From: Neisseria shayeganii 871
GTDB taxonomy: Bacteria > Pseudomonadota > Gammaproteobacteria > Burkholderiales > Neisseriaceae
Assembly (NCBI RefSeq): GCF_000226875.1
Contig: NZ_JH164926.1
Location: forward strand, 145,690 to 177,540
Direction of reading: 5' to 3'
DNA: 31,851 bases
The position numbers and the translations under genes are program-made. This document shows, piece by piece, positions 1-7,898 of this stretch. Within the stretch, counting starts at the first letter, position 1; each line of letters begins with the position of its first letter. Under the pieces are notes generated by a model. It was not told the origin of the DNA, did not search any database, and was given only the letters and a program-made list of their open reading frames with translations.

Positions 1-196
1 ATTTAACCTTTCTGTACAATCCGCGCCGCTCAAATTTGCCGGGCAGGGCGCTGCTGCTTGAAACGGCGGGGCTGTGCTTGCCTCCGGCAGAAGGGCTCGG
101 GAAGTCGAGCACTGCGCCCAAGCTTTGCCTTGGCCTCCTGCCTTCGGCCTGATTCAGTTTTGCTTACACCTAAAGGGAATTTTTAAGAGAATTTTT

Positions 197-2452
197 ATGC
201 TGCTCCGATCACCGTTACCGCTTTCTACTGTTTACCTGTTTACCGCATCGGCCTTGCTCTTGATCTCTGCTTCGGTTTCGGCCGCCGGCCAAGAAGAAGC
301 TACCCGCTCTACAGTGCTGCCCGATATTGAGGTATCCGCCTCTGCCAATTTGCCGGTCGGCCAATCCCGCCTCAACCAGGAAAATATCGACCAACAGCAG
401 GCGGATAATGTGGCTTCGCTTTTGGATATGCTGCCGGGAACCTCGATGTCGGGTTCGCCCCGTCCGGGCGGGCAAACCCTCAATATCTGGGGTTTTGGCG
501 ACAATGAAGACATTAAAGTCAGCATAGACGGTGCCGAAAAAAACTTTGAGCGCTACCGTCAGGGATCGGTCTTCGTCGAGCCGGAACTGCTGCGCCGCGT
601 AACCGTTGACAAAGGTCCTTTCGACGCTGCACGCGGCAACGGCGGTTTCGGCGGTGCCGTGCGCCTGGAAAGCCGTGATGCCCGCGATTTTCTGCAGGAC
701 GGCAGACTATTGGGCGGACTGGTGAAAAGCGGCTACCGCAGCAACGACCGCCAATGGCAAAACAGTGCGGCTTTTTTTCTGCAAAATCCTTCAGGTAGCC
801 TGGATACCCTGCTTTATGCATCCATCAGGCGCGGCGAAGACATCCGTACGCCCTCAGGCGACAGCCTGCCTTTTTCCGCCAACGACCAAAACAGTTTCTT
901 GTTGAAAACCAATTACCGCCCATCGGCAGAACACTCGTTCTCCCTTTCCGCCCTCTACGGCAGCCACCGCGCATGGGAACCGTGGGCGGCCAAACGCGGC
1001 GAGTTGACCGCCCCTTCGCAAAGAGACATCAACCGCTACGGTGAACACGAGGCATGGCGGCGCAAATTGGTCTACCGCAACCAAAGCGACCAAAGTTATG
1101 CGTTCAAATACCGCTACACCCCCCTCGACAATCCTTGGCTGGATTTGACCCTCTCCCTTAACCACGCCAAAACACGGCAACACGACCGCCGTCCGGAAAG
1201 CACCTATTCGTCTTCATCTTTTTTGGGCAGCATGGGACATGAAAGCCATGCCGCCTATCAAGACACATCTTTGGAACTGGCCAACACCGCCCGTTTCAGC
1301 ACCGGTTCGGTACAGCACCGCCTACAAACCGGCATCCGCTTCAACCGCCATGTGCGCGATGCACTGATGACGGATAAAAGCAGCTCCCGCATCAATAACC
1401 CCCAATACAATTACGGCACCTTCCAGCCTTACTATATGCCTTCGGGCAAACAGCAGCACAACAGCTTCTATATTAAAGACGAGATGCGCCTCGGCGACTG
1501 GACGCTGACCCCCGCACTGCGCTACGACCACGTCCACAATCAAGGCGAGGGCAATTTGGCCCCCATTTATCACACTCCGGCAGCCGGGCACGACTACCGC
1601 AGCCGCAGCTACCGCAACTGGTCGCCGTTTCTCGGTCTGACTTGGCAGGCGCAACCGGGCATTCTGCTGTTTGCCGACGTCAGCCGCAGCCACCGCGCAC
1701 CGCTTATCGACGAACAATACGAAGTCCAATCCGCCACCAGCACCGCTGCCGGCAGCAGCCCTAGCCTGAGTACGGAAAAGCTGACTGCGCTGCGTATCGG
1801 CAGCGTCATGCGTTGGCAAAACCTGCTGCACGATGACGACAGCCTCCAACTGCGCACCACTCTGTTCCATATGCGCGGCCGTGATGAAATCTTCAAAAAC
1901 CGGGGGATTTTCTGCCGCGAACAAAGCAACGGTGCCTCATCCGCTGTCTGTGCCAAACCGATTCCCAACTACCGCAATCTGCCCGGCTACACCATACGCG
2001 GCGGCGAACTGGAAGCATATTACGAAGCCGAGCGTTGGTTTGCCGGCCTAAGTTATTCTTTTATTAGCGGCAAGCGCCAAGCTTCTCCGCGCAACCCCTG
2101 GCATGAACAAGACACTTGGTTGAGCGAGATTCCGCCACGTAAAGCCACCGCCACCCTAGGCGTACGTTTCCCCGCACAAGGCTTGACCCTGGGTTGGCGG
2201 GGCGAGTTTGTCCGTCGCCAAGACCGCTCCCCCACCGACGGCGATCCCAAAGCCGGTTCCTGGAGTTTGCCCAAATCGCGCGGCTACGCCCTGCACGGCC
2301 TGTTTGCCGCCTGGCAGCCGCCGCATTGGCAGGCACTGACCGTCCGTCTCACCGCTGACAATATCTTCAACCGCCGTTATGCGCCTTACCTCGGCGAGCT
2401 TGTCAGTGGCGTGGGGCGAAACATCAAAGCTTCCGTCGCTTGGCGCTTTTGA
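197..2452 (+). CDS. TonB-dependent outer-membrane receptor, heme/hemoglobin type
   Basis: A 751-residue TonB-dependent receptor that should take up an iron source, most likely heme or hemoglobin, across the outer membrane using TonB-ExbBD energy. From the chosen ATG the protein has a hydrophobic signal segment (about residues 8-28, ending near SVSAAGQ), then an N-terminal plug (about 45-160) with the family patterns VSIDGAEKNFERYRQG and RVTVDKGPFDAARG. A long beta-barrel follows, ending in the outer-membrane signature ...VAWRF with terminal Phe. The barrel carries HRAP and SPSLSTEKLTALRIG, which resemble the FRAP/NPNL boxes of heme receptors (HmbR/HemR class); that is my reason for preferring heme over a siderophore. 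Two Cys in one predicted loop (RGIFC...SAVC) may form a disulfide. The frame is open 41 codons further upstream, but position 197 starts at the signal peptide. I saw no clear Fur box in the 196 bp upstream; a -10-like TACAAT lies at 15-20. The substrate is inferred. Confidence 0.85.
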   Translation: MLLRSPLPLSTVYLFTASALLLISASVSAAGQEEATRSTVLPDIEVSASANLPVGQSRLNQENIDQQQADNVASLLDMLPGTSMSGSPRPGGQTLNIWGFGDNEDIKVSIDGAEKNFERYRQGSVFVEPELLRRVTVDKGPFDAARGNGGFGGAVRLESRDARDFLQDGRLLGGLVKSGYRSNDRQWQNSAAFFLQNPSGSLDTLLYASIRRGEDIRTPSGDSLPFSANDQNSFLLKTNYRPSAEHSFSLSALYGSHRAWEPWAAKRGELTAPSQRDINRYGEHEAWRRKLVYRNQSDQSYAFKYRYTPLDNPWLDLTLSLNHAKTRQHDRRPESTYSSSSFLGSMGHESHAAYQDTSLELANTARFSTGSVQHRLQTGIRFNRHVRDALMTDKSSSRINNPQYNYGTFQPYYMPSGKQQHNSFYIKDEMRLGDWTLTPALRYDHVHNQGEGNLAPIYHTPAAGHDYRSRSYRNWSPFLGLTWQAQPGILLFADVSRSHRAPLIDEQYEVQSATSTAAGSSPSLSTEKLTALRIGSVMRWQNLLHDDDSLQLRTTLFHMRGRDEIFKNRGIFCREQSNGASSAVCAKPIPNYRNLPGYTIRGGELEAYYEAERWFAGLSYSFISGKRQASPRNPWHEQDTWLSEIPPRKATATLGVRFPAQGLTLGWRGEFVRRQDRSPTDGDPKAGSWSLPKSRGYALHGLFAAWQPPHWQALTVRLTADNIFNRRYAPYLGELVSGVGRNIKASVAWRF

Positions 2453-2474
2453 TCCCGGCTTGCCAAGGTATCCG

Positions 2475-2512
2475 GGCTACCTGAAAACGGCGGCATCCGC
2501 TTTCAGGTAGCC
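2475..2512. terminator. Paired inverted DUS hairpin after the TonB receptor
   Basis: GGCTACCTGAAA (2475-2486) and its reverse complement TTTCAGGTAGCC (2501-2512) form a 12-bp stem around a 14-nt loop, starting 22 bp after the receptor stop. Inverted DUS pairs act as terminators in Neisseriaceae. The right arm is a full 12-base DUS; the left has G for A at its first base. Confidence 0.65.
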
Positions 2513-2632
2513 TGATTTATTCATGATGTCTTTGAATGATTTTTAATCTGTCTGATTTTGCGCACAAACGGCAAAAATAAGCTACAATCGCGCCGTTTTA
2601 TTGACGGCTATCGAAAAATAAAGGTTCAAGCT

Positions 2633-3514
2633 ATGCTGACAGGCAGTTTGGTTGCCATCGTCACCCCGATGAAAGACGACGGCAGCATCGACTACGAACA
2701 ATTTGCCCAATTGATCGACTGGCACATCGAAAGCGGTACCGATGCCATTGTGGCCGCCGGCACCACCGGCGAAAGTGCCACTTTGAGCATGCAGGAGCAC
2801 ATGGCGGTGATCGAGGCAGCCGTCAGCCATGCCGCCGGCCGTATCCCCGTGATTGCCGGCGCGGGTGCCAACAGCACCCGCGAAGCCATCGAGCTCTCCC
2901 AAGCCGCCCGCCGGGCGGGGGCGGATGCCACCTTATCGGTGGTTCCCTACTACAACAAACCTTCCCAAGAAGGCATATACCGCCACTTCAAAAGCATTGC
3001 CGAGGCCGTTGACATCCCGATGATTGTCTATAATGTTCCCGGCCGTACCGTGGTGGACATGAATAACGAAACAATTTTGCGCTTGGCCGAAGTGCCCAAT
3101 ATCATCGGCGTCAAAGAAGCCAGCGGCGACATTGCCCGTGAAATCGAATTGATTAACCAAGTGCCGGCAGGCTTTGCCGTTTATTCCGGCGACGACCCCA
3201 CCGGCATGGCTTTTATGCTCAGCGGCGGTCACGGCGTGATCACGGTGGCGGCCAATGTGGCGCCCAAATTGTTTGCCGATATGTGCCGTGCCGCTCTGGC
3301 CGGCAACATCGCTGCCGCACGAGAACTCAACCGCCGCCTGATTCCCGTGTACAACGTCATGTTCTGCGAACCCAGCCCGGCCGCACCCAAGTGGGCCTTG
3401 TCCCGATTAAACCGTTGCGGTGCATTTTCCCGTTTGCCCATCATCGAGCTTTCCGAAGCCGCACAACAACAAGTTAGTGCAGCCCTACGCGCGGCACAAC
3501 TGATCCAACCGTGA
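2633..3514 (+). CDS. dapA: 4-Hydroxy-tetrahydrodipicolinate synthase
   Basis: DapA condenses pyruvate with aspartate semialdehyde, the first committed step of diaminopimelate/lysine synthesis in the cytoplasm. The 293-residue product starts MLTGSLVAIVTP and has the normal family length. Catalytic residues fall at the E. coli positions: Thr44-Thr45 in AAGTTGES, Tyr107 in VVPYYNKP, Tyr133 and Arg138 in YNVPGRT, and the Schiff-base Lys161 in GVKEASGD. The ATG at 2633 follows AAGG at 2621; 25 more open codons upstream are not conserved in kind and overlap a -10-like TACAAT (2583-2588). The stop codon nearly touches the bamC ribosome-binding site (11 bp between the genes), so dapA-bamC is probably one operon, as in E. 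coli. Confidence 0.96.
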   Translation: MLTGSLVAIVTPMKDDGSIDYEQFAQLIDWHIESGTDAIVAAGTTGESATLSMQEHMAVIEAAVSHAAGRIPVIAGAGANSTREAIELSQAARRAGADATLSVVPYYNKPSQEGIYRHFKSIAEAVDIPMIVYNVPGRTVVDMNNETILRLAEVPNIIGVKEASGDIAREIELINQVPAGFAVYSGDDPTGMAFMLSGGHGVITVAANVAPKLFADMCRAALAGNIAAARELNRRLIPVYNVMFCEPSPAAPKWALSRLNRCGAFSRLPIIELSEAAQQQVSAALRAAQLIQP

Positions 3515-3525
3515 AGGAATTCTGC

Positions 3526-4647
3526 ATGAAATCGTTGAAACTGCCTTTTGTTTTGCTGCTCAGCGGCACATTAACCGCCTGTGCCTCCGACGGCGAACAG
3601 CCAAAATTGGATTACCAAACCAATAACCAACGTGTGGTCAGCTTGGACGTGCCGCCTGATTTGACCAACCCCAACCAAGGCGACCGTTACGCCCTGCCGG
3701 CCGGCAGCGGTGCCGTGCGCGCCAGCGATCTGGCCCGCGCCCGCCAAGCCTCTGCCGCCAATGCTAACAGCCCGGTATTGGCCGAAGTGCGCAACATCAG
3801 CATTCAACGCGAAGGCGGCGAGCGCTGGCTGAACGTGGGCAACAAAACTCCGGCCCAAATCTGGCCGCTGCTGCATGCCTTCTGGCAAGAGCAGGGCTTT
3901 GTGATCGCCCGCGAAGAGCCGGGCATCGGCCTGATGGAAACCGATTGGGCGGAAAACCGTGCCAAACTGCCGCAAGACGGCTTGCGCCGTCTGTTTGACC
4001 GCATCGGTTTGGGCAGCGTGTACTCCACCGGCGAGCGCGACAAGTTCACCATCCGCTTGGAGCGCAACAGCAAAGGCGGCACCGATGTTTTCTTCTCCCA
4101 CCGCGGCATGAAGGAAACCTATGCCGACCGCAACAAAGACACCACCATGTGGCAACCCGCGCCGCGTGATGCCGATTTGGAGGCTGTCTTCCTCGGCCGT
4201 TTTATGCAGTATCTGGGTGCCGACGAACAGCAGATCGAACGTGAACTCAGCCGCCGCAGCACCGCCCAAGCCGGTGAGTTGGCCACCCTAGAGGGTAACC
4301 AAGTGCTGGTGCGCGGCGAACAATCACGCAACTGGCGCCGGGTCAGCCTGGCACTCGACCGCATCGGCCTGAACATCACCGGTGAAAACCCGCAACGCCA
4401 TGCTTATTTGGTTCAGGTAGCCCCGGCAGAAGGCGAAGCGGTACGCAATGAGAAGCCCGGCTTTTTTGCCCGCCTGTTCGGCAGCAGCCGCCCCGCCGAG
4501 CCGGAAAAACTGCCTGAATTTGTGGTGGTGGTGGCGCCTCAAGCCAACAACACAAGCCGTATTTCACTGGCTAATAAGGATGGCAGCCCTTATCAAGGCA
4601 ATGATGCCCAAGCTTGGCTGCGCCGCTTATATCAAGAGTTGCGTTGA
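3526..4647 (+). CDS. bamC: Outer membrane assembly lipoprotein BamC
   Basis: A 373-residue lipoprotein of the BAM complex, which inserts beta-barrel proteins into the outer membrane. The N-terminus MKSLKLPFVLLLSGTLTAC is a lipoprotein signal with lipobox LTA|C. After it come the unstructured segment that binds BamD in the family and two helix-grip domains. The start at 3526 has an ideal AAGGAAT 7-12 bases upstream. An internal DUS (4412-4423, reverse orientation) is read as VQVA. The dapA-bamC arrangement (dapA-nlpB in E. coli) supports the call. BamE, another subunit, is encoded at 14.4-14.8 kb. Confidence 0.9.
   Translation: MKSLKLPFVLLLSGTLTACASDGEQPKLDYQTNNQRVVSLDVPPDLTNPNQGDRYALPAGSGAVRASDLARARQASAANANSPVLAEVRNISIQREGGERWLNVGNKTPAQIWPLLHAFWQEQGFVIAREEPGIGLMETDWAENRAKLPQDGLRRLFDRIGLGSVYSTGERDKFTIRLERNSKGGTDVFFSHRGMKETYADRNKDTTMWQPAPRDADLEAVFLGRFMQYLGADEQQIERELSRRSTAQAGELATLEGNQVLVRGEQSRNWRRVSLALDRIGLNITGENPQRHAYLVQVAPAEGEAVRNEKPGFFARLFGSSRPAEPEKLPEFVVVVAPQANNTSRISLANKDGSPYQGNDAQAWLRRLYQELR
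4412..4423 (-). repeat. DUS inside bamC (11/12 match)
   Basis: Reverse-orientation DUS, TTCAGGTAGCCC on the + strand with one mismatch at the end. It is read in frame as Gln-Val-Ala, within VQVAP. Confidence 0.8.
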
Positions 4648-4707
4648 CTTATTTTGCTTCCCGACAGCCTTTAATGCTTTAAAGGCTGTTTTGTTTTGAA
4701 TTTTTCT

Positions 4708-4719
4708 TTCAGGTAGCCT
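4708..4719 (-). repeat. Exact DUS directly upstream of a start codon
   Basis: TTCAGGTAGCCT ends two bases before the ATG at 4722. Its AGG (4711-4713) lies 8 bases upstream of the ATG, the place where a Shine-Dalgarno sequence is expected, and no other purine-rich site is present nearby. The DUS may therefore double as the ribosome-binding site. Confidence 0.75.
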
Positions 4720-4721
4720 GT

Positions 4722-4961
4722 ATGTCCCCCGCCCGCCGTTATCTGTGGCTAACTGCCTTGTGTACCTTATTGTTTTTGGTTCTTTTGCTCATCGGCAGCT
4801 GGCTGCTGCTGGAAAAACAGACCGCTTTGGCCGTGGTGTCTTTTGTTGCCGCCTTCGGTAGCATTGGCGGCCAAATGGCGTCATTGGCCCTGTTTTTGAA
4901 ACACAAACACCGCCAAGCTTTGTTGAAAGCGCGCAATCAAAATAAGGAGCACAAGCTGTGA
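4722..4961 (+). CDS. Small two-helix membrane protein of unknown function
   Basis: A 79-residue protein I do not recognise. It has a short basic N-terminus (MSPARR), a first hydrophobic helix (about residues 7-29, rich in Leu), a short polar turn containing EKQ, a second helix (about 35-57), and a basic, Lys/Arg/His/Gln-rich tail. The tail is probably cytoplasmic. Its stop overlaps the rdgB start by four bases (GTGA), so the two are probably translationally coupled. The only Shine-Dalgarno-like sequence is inside a DUS. Codon and base use match the neighbours. Confidence is high that it is a real gene because of the coupling and clean helices, but the function is unknown. Confidence 0.7.
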   Translation: MSPARRYLWLTALCTLLFLVLLLIGSWLLLEKQTALAVVSFVAAFGSIGGQMASLALFLKHKHRQALLKARNQNKEHKL

Positions 4962-5557
4962 AATCAGTGGTTTTGGCCAGCAATAACAGCGGCAAAATTC
5001 GGGAGTTCAATGCACTGCTGGCTCAGGCCGGTTATCAGGTGCGGCCGCAAGCGGATTTCGAGGTGCCGGAATGCCCCGAACCCCATCCAACTTTTATTGA
5101 AAACGCCTTGGCCAAAGCCCGCCATGCCGCACACTACAGCGGCTTGCCGGCCTTGGCCGACGACTCCGGCATTTGCGCCCCGGCCTTAAACGGCGCACCC
5201 GGCATCTATTCCGCCCGCTATGCCGGCGAGCCCAAATCGGATACGGCCAACAATGCCAAATTGGGCGCAGACCTGGCCGGCAGCGCCGACCCAAGCGTGT
5301 ATTATGTGTGCGTATTGGTTTGGCTGCAGCATGCAGAGGATCCGACCCCTGTCATCGCCGAAGGCCGCTGGTACGGTCAGTGGCTACCTGAAGCCAGGGG
5401 CGAGCACGGTTTCGGCTACGATCCGCATTTTTATCTGCCGGAATACGGCCAAACCGCCGCCCAACTGGCACCCGAACTGAAAAACCGCATCAGCCACCGG
5501 GCGCAGGCTTTGCAACAGCTGCTGGCCCGCATCCGCTCTTCTCCGTCAGCCCCTTGA
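4958..5557 (+). CDS. rdgB: Non-canonical purine NTP pyrophosphatase (RdgB/HAM1)
   Basis: RdgB hydrolyses dITP, ITP and XTP to monophosphates, clearing deaminated purines from the nucleotide pool. The 199-residue protein carries the family signatures: SNNSGK at residues 8-13 (triphosphate binding), LPALADDSG with Asp69 at the catalytic position, HGFGYDPHF, and a C-terminal SHRAQAL. The start is GTG at 4958, chosen because AAGGAG (4944-4949) is 8 bases upstream and no ATG fits the SNNSGK N-terminus. It overlaps the stop of the upstream small membrane gene by four bases. An internal DUS-like site (5381-5392, 11/12) is read as WLPE. Confidence 0.94.
   Translation: MKSVVLASNNSGKIREFNALLAQAGYQVRPQADFEVPECPEPHPTFIENALAKARHAAHYSGLPALADDSGICAPALNGAPGIYSARYAGEPKSDTANNAKLGADLAGSADPSVYYVCVLVWLQHAEDPTPVIAEGRWYGQWLPEARGEHGFGYDPHFYLPEYGQTAAQLAPELKNRISHRAQALQQLLARIRSSPSAP
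5381..5392 (+). repeat. DUS inside rdgB (11/12 match)
   Basis: TGGCTACCTGAA, with T for A at the first base. It is read in frame as Trp-Leu-Pro-Glu. Confidence 0.75.
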
Positions 5558-5711
5558 ACAATATGCCGACAGATATGCCACGGGGAGAGTGTTTTGATTG
5601 CTTAGTGGCGGTTTTACCTGAAGAACAGTTAATTTAAATAATCGAATTTAGAATTGATTGAAATGGATTAAATACTAATAAAAACAATATTTTAATAATT
5701 ATGCTCATTAT

Positions 5712-5743
5712 AAAAAAACGCCGCTGATTTACAGCGGCGTTTT
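5712..5743 (-). terminator. Rho-independent terminator of the rpsA-ihfB transcript
   Basis: On the - strand an 8-bp GC stem (CGCCGCTG at 5719-5726 with CAGCGGCG at 5732-5739) with a 5-nt loop is followed by a run of seven T (5718-5712). It begins 14 bases after the ihfB stop. The A/T flanks on both sides may let it also stop the rdgB transcript coming from the left. Confidence 0.9.
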
Positions 5744-5756
5744 GGCGGGGAAACGG

Positions 5757-6065
5757 TTATTTAGCAACCGATTGATCCACCCGTTCACGCAATTCTTTAC
5801 CGGGTTTGAAATGGGGAACGTATTTTTCCGGTACGTTCACTTTTTCGCCGGTTTTGGGATTGCGTCCGACACGGGCCGGACGGTGGTTGAGATCGAAGCT
5901 GCCAAACCCACGAATTTCGATGCGCTGGCCGCGGGCCAGGGAGCGGGTCATGGTGTCCACCAAAACTTTAACGCTCTGCTCGACATCTTTGGCGGCCAGC
6001 TGGGTATTGCTGTTGGCAGCAATATATTTTTCAGCTAAACGAACCATCAACTCTGATTTGGTCAT
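5757..6065 (-). CDS. ihfB: Integration host factor beta subunit
   Basis: A 102-residue HU/IHF-family DNA-bending protein; with IhfA it forms the IHF heterodimer that bends DNA sharply at specific sites. The sequence MTKSELMVRLAEKY is the beta-subunit N-terminus. IEIRGFGSF and NPKTGEKV form the DNA-binding beta arms with the intercalating proline, and YVPHFKPGKELRERV is the C-terminal part. The ATG has AAGGATG upstream, overlapping the rpsA stop region. Only 10 bp separate it from rpsA, so it is co-transcribed, as in the E. coli cmk-rpsA-ihfB order. Confidence 0.95.
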   Translation of the reverse strand: MTKSELMVRLAEKYIAANSNTQLAAKDVEQSVKVLVDTMTRSLARGQRIEIRGFGSFDLNHRPARVGRNPKTGEKVNVPEKYVPHFKPGKELRERVDQSVAK

Positions 6066-6075
6066 TGCCGCATCC

Positions 6076-7755
6076 TTATTCGTTGTCGCCGCCCAGCTTG
6101 GCTTTCAGCAGGTCGCCCAGGCTGGTGGTGCCGGCGCTGGCAGAAGAAGCCGCGTTCACGGTGTTCAGTGCGTCGCGGTTTTCTTTGGCGTGTTTGGCTT
6201 TCACAGACAGTTTGATGCTGCGGTTTTTGCGGTCTACGGTAACGATGACGGCTTCTACTTCGTCGCCTTCCTTCAGCTTGGTGGTCAGGTCTTCCACGCG
6301 CTCGCTGTCGAACTCGGAGGCCGGCAGGTAGGCGGTTACTTCATCGGCCAGGGCGATTTCGGCGCCTTTGGCTTCAACAGACTTCACGGTGCCTTTCACC
6401 AGGGAGCCTTTGTCGTTCACGCTGATGTAGTTGCCGAAGGGGTCGCCTTCCAGCTGTTTGATGCCCAAAGAGATGCGTTCTTTCTCCACATCGATGGACA
6501 GGACCACGGCTTCCACTTCTTCGCCTTTTTTGTATTTGCGTACGGCTTCTTCGCCGCTTTCGCTCCAAGAGAGGTCGGAGAGGTGTACCAAGCCGTCGAT
6601 GTTGCCCGGCAGGCCCACGAATACGCCGAAATCGGTGATGGATTTCACGGCGCCTTTGATTTTGTCGCCTTTGTTAAAGCCGGCTTCAAACTCTTCCCAC
6701 GGATTGGCTTGGCATTGTTTCATGCCCAAGCTGATGCGGCGGCGGTCTTCGTCGATGTCCAGAATCATCACTTCTACTTCGTCGCCCAGTTGCACGACTT
6801 TGCTCGGGTGGACGTTTTTGTTGGTCCAATCCATTTCGGAAACGTGCACCAAGCCTTCGATGCCTTGTTCGATTTCCACGAACGCACCGTAGTCGGTCAG
6901 GTTGGTGACTTTGCCGAACAGGCGGGTGCGTGCCGGATAACGACGGGCCAGGCCGTTCCAAGGATCTTCGCCCAGCTGTTTCATGCCCAAAGACACGCGG
7001 CTGCGCTCTTGGTCGAATTTCAGTACTTTGGCTTCTACTTCTTGGCCGACTTCCAGCACTTCGCTCGGGTGTTTCACGCGGCGCCATGCCAGGTCGGTGA
7101 TGTGCAGCAGGCCGTCGATGCCGCCCAGGTCCACGAACGCGCCGTAGTCGGTAATGTTTTTCACGATGCCTTTGACAACGGTACCTTCCTGCAGGTTTTC
7201 CAGCAGGGCTTGACGCTCTTCGCCCAGGGTTTCTTCCAGCACGGCACGACGGGAAACGACCACGTTGTTGCGTTTTTTGTCCAGTTTGATGACTTTGAAC
7301 TCAACTTCTTTGCCTTCGAAGTGGGAAGTGTCTTTGACCGGACGCACGTCCACCAAAGAGCCCGGCAGGAAGGCGCGGATGCTGTTGATCATCACGGTCA
7401 GGCCGCCTTTGACTTTGCCGTTGATCACGCCGGACAGGATGTCGCCGTTTTCCATGGCTTCTTCCAAAGTGATCCAATCGGCTGCGCGTTTGGCTTTTTC
7501 GCGGGACAGTTTGGTTTCGCCGAAACCGTTTTCCACAGACTCGATGGTCACGGTCACGAAATCGCCGACTTTAACTTCCAGTTCGCCTTGGGCGTTTTTG
7601 AATTCGCTCAGATCGATCAGGGATTCGGATTTCAAACCGGCGTTCACGATCACGTATTTGTCGGTGATGTCCACCACTTCGGCCGTGATGACTTCGCCTT
7701 GGTTCATTTCCTGTACGGCTGAGTACTCTTCCAATAACTGGGCAAAATTTTCCAT
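6076..7755 (-). CDS. rpsA: 30S ribosomal protein S1
   Basis: A 559-residue ribosomal protein S1, which binds mRNA leaders and unwinds structure during translation initiation. It contains six S1/OB repeats. The pattern ITDYGAFVDLGGIDGLLHITDLAW, split around residues 200-230, recurs in variants such as LTDYGAFVEIEQGIEGLVHV and ITDFGVFVGLPGNIDGLVHL. The chosen start gives MENFAQLLEEY, matching neisserial S1; ATGs 3 and 6 codons upstream are possible, and the Shine-Dalgarno is weak (GAAAG), as usual for S1 genes. A leader of about 130 bases with two hairpins lies between a candidate promoter at the end of cmk and the start codon. Confidence 0.97.
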   Translation of the reverse strand: MENFAQLLEEYSAVQEMNQGEVITAEVVDITDKYVIVNAGLKSESLIDLSEFKNAQGELEVKVGDFVTVTIESVENGFGETKLSREKAKRAADWITLEEAMENGDILSGVINGKVKGGLTVMINSIRAFLPGSLVDVRPVKDTSHFEGKEVEFKVIKLDKKRNNVVVSRRAVLEETLGEERQALLENLQEGTVVKGIVKNITDYGAFVDLGGIDGLLHITDLAWRRVKHPSEVLEVGQEVEAKVLKFDQERSRVSLGMKQLGEDPWNGLARRYPARTRLFGKVTNLTDYGAFVEIEQGIEGLVHVSEMDWTNKNVHPSKVVQLGDEVEVMILDIDEDRRRISLGMKQCQANPWEEFEAGFNKGDKIKGAVKSITDFGVFVGLPGNIDGLVHLSDLSWSESGEEAVRKYKKGEEVEAVVLSIDVEKERISLGIKQLEGDPFGNYISVNDKGSLVKGTVKSVEAKGAEIALADEVTAYLPASEFDSERVEDLTTKLKEGDEVEAVIVTVDRKNRSIKLSVKAKHAKENRDALNTVNAASSASAGTTSLGDLLKAKLGGDNE

Positions 7756-7809
7756 GTTATGCATTTCTTTCATACACCGCCAAGGGGTGCGGGGTTGGGG
7801 TGGAGAAAA

Positions 7810-7834
7810 GTCTGCCGCCCTTGGCACGGCAGAC
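7810..7834 (-). terminator. Hairpin with short T-run in the rpsA leader
   Basis: On the - strand GTCTGCCG (7834-7827) pairs with CGGCAGAC (7817-7810) around a 9-nt loop and is followed by TTTTCTCC. It lies after cmk and before the rpsA start, so it could terminate cmk read-through or act as an attenuator in the rpsA leader. Confidence 0.5.
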
Positions 7835-7853
7835 GGAAAATCTGGGCGCTTTT

Positions 7854-7875
7854 CCTGCCGTTTGGCAACGGCAGG
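7854..7875 (-). promoter_or_regulatory. Perfect 9-bp hairpin in the rpsA leader
   Basis: CCTGCCGTT (7854-7862) and AACGGCAGG (7867-7875) pair perfectly around a 4-nt loop. There is no T-run after it on the - strand, so it is more likely an mRNA leader structure than a terminator. S1 represses its own mRNA in E. coli; this structure may serve the same purpose. Confidence 0.45.
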
Positions 7876-7890
7876 CGCACAAAACGCGGC

Positions 7891-7896
7891 ATTGTA
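7891..7896 (-). promoter_or_regulatory. Candidate -10 box for rpsA
   Basis: TACAAT on the - strand, followed directly by GCCGCG, at the end of cmk. The -35 is poor: TATCGA at 17 bp or TCGACA at 15 bp. The motif matches the -10 plus GC discriminator seen at other genes in the window. Confidence 0.45.
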
Positions 7897-7898
7897 CC

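Noticed and set aside
1..196. Fur box before the TonB receptor
   Set aside because: AT-rich stretches are present but none resembles GATAATGATAATCATTATC well enough.
2558..2632. Upstream extension of dapA by 25 codons
   Set aside because: It overlaps the likely promoter, and the ATG at 2633 gives the exact family numbering of catalytic residues.
5806..7722. A very long open frame (over 600 codons) on the + strand opposite rpsA
   Set aside because: It mirrors the codon pattern of rpsA in the antisense direction and is rich in Phe/His/Gly/Val as expected for an antisense shadow. No start context or homology.
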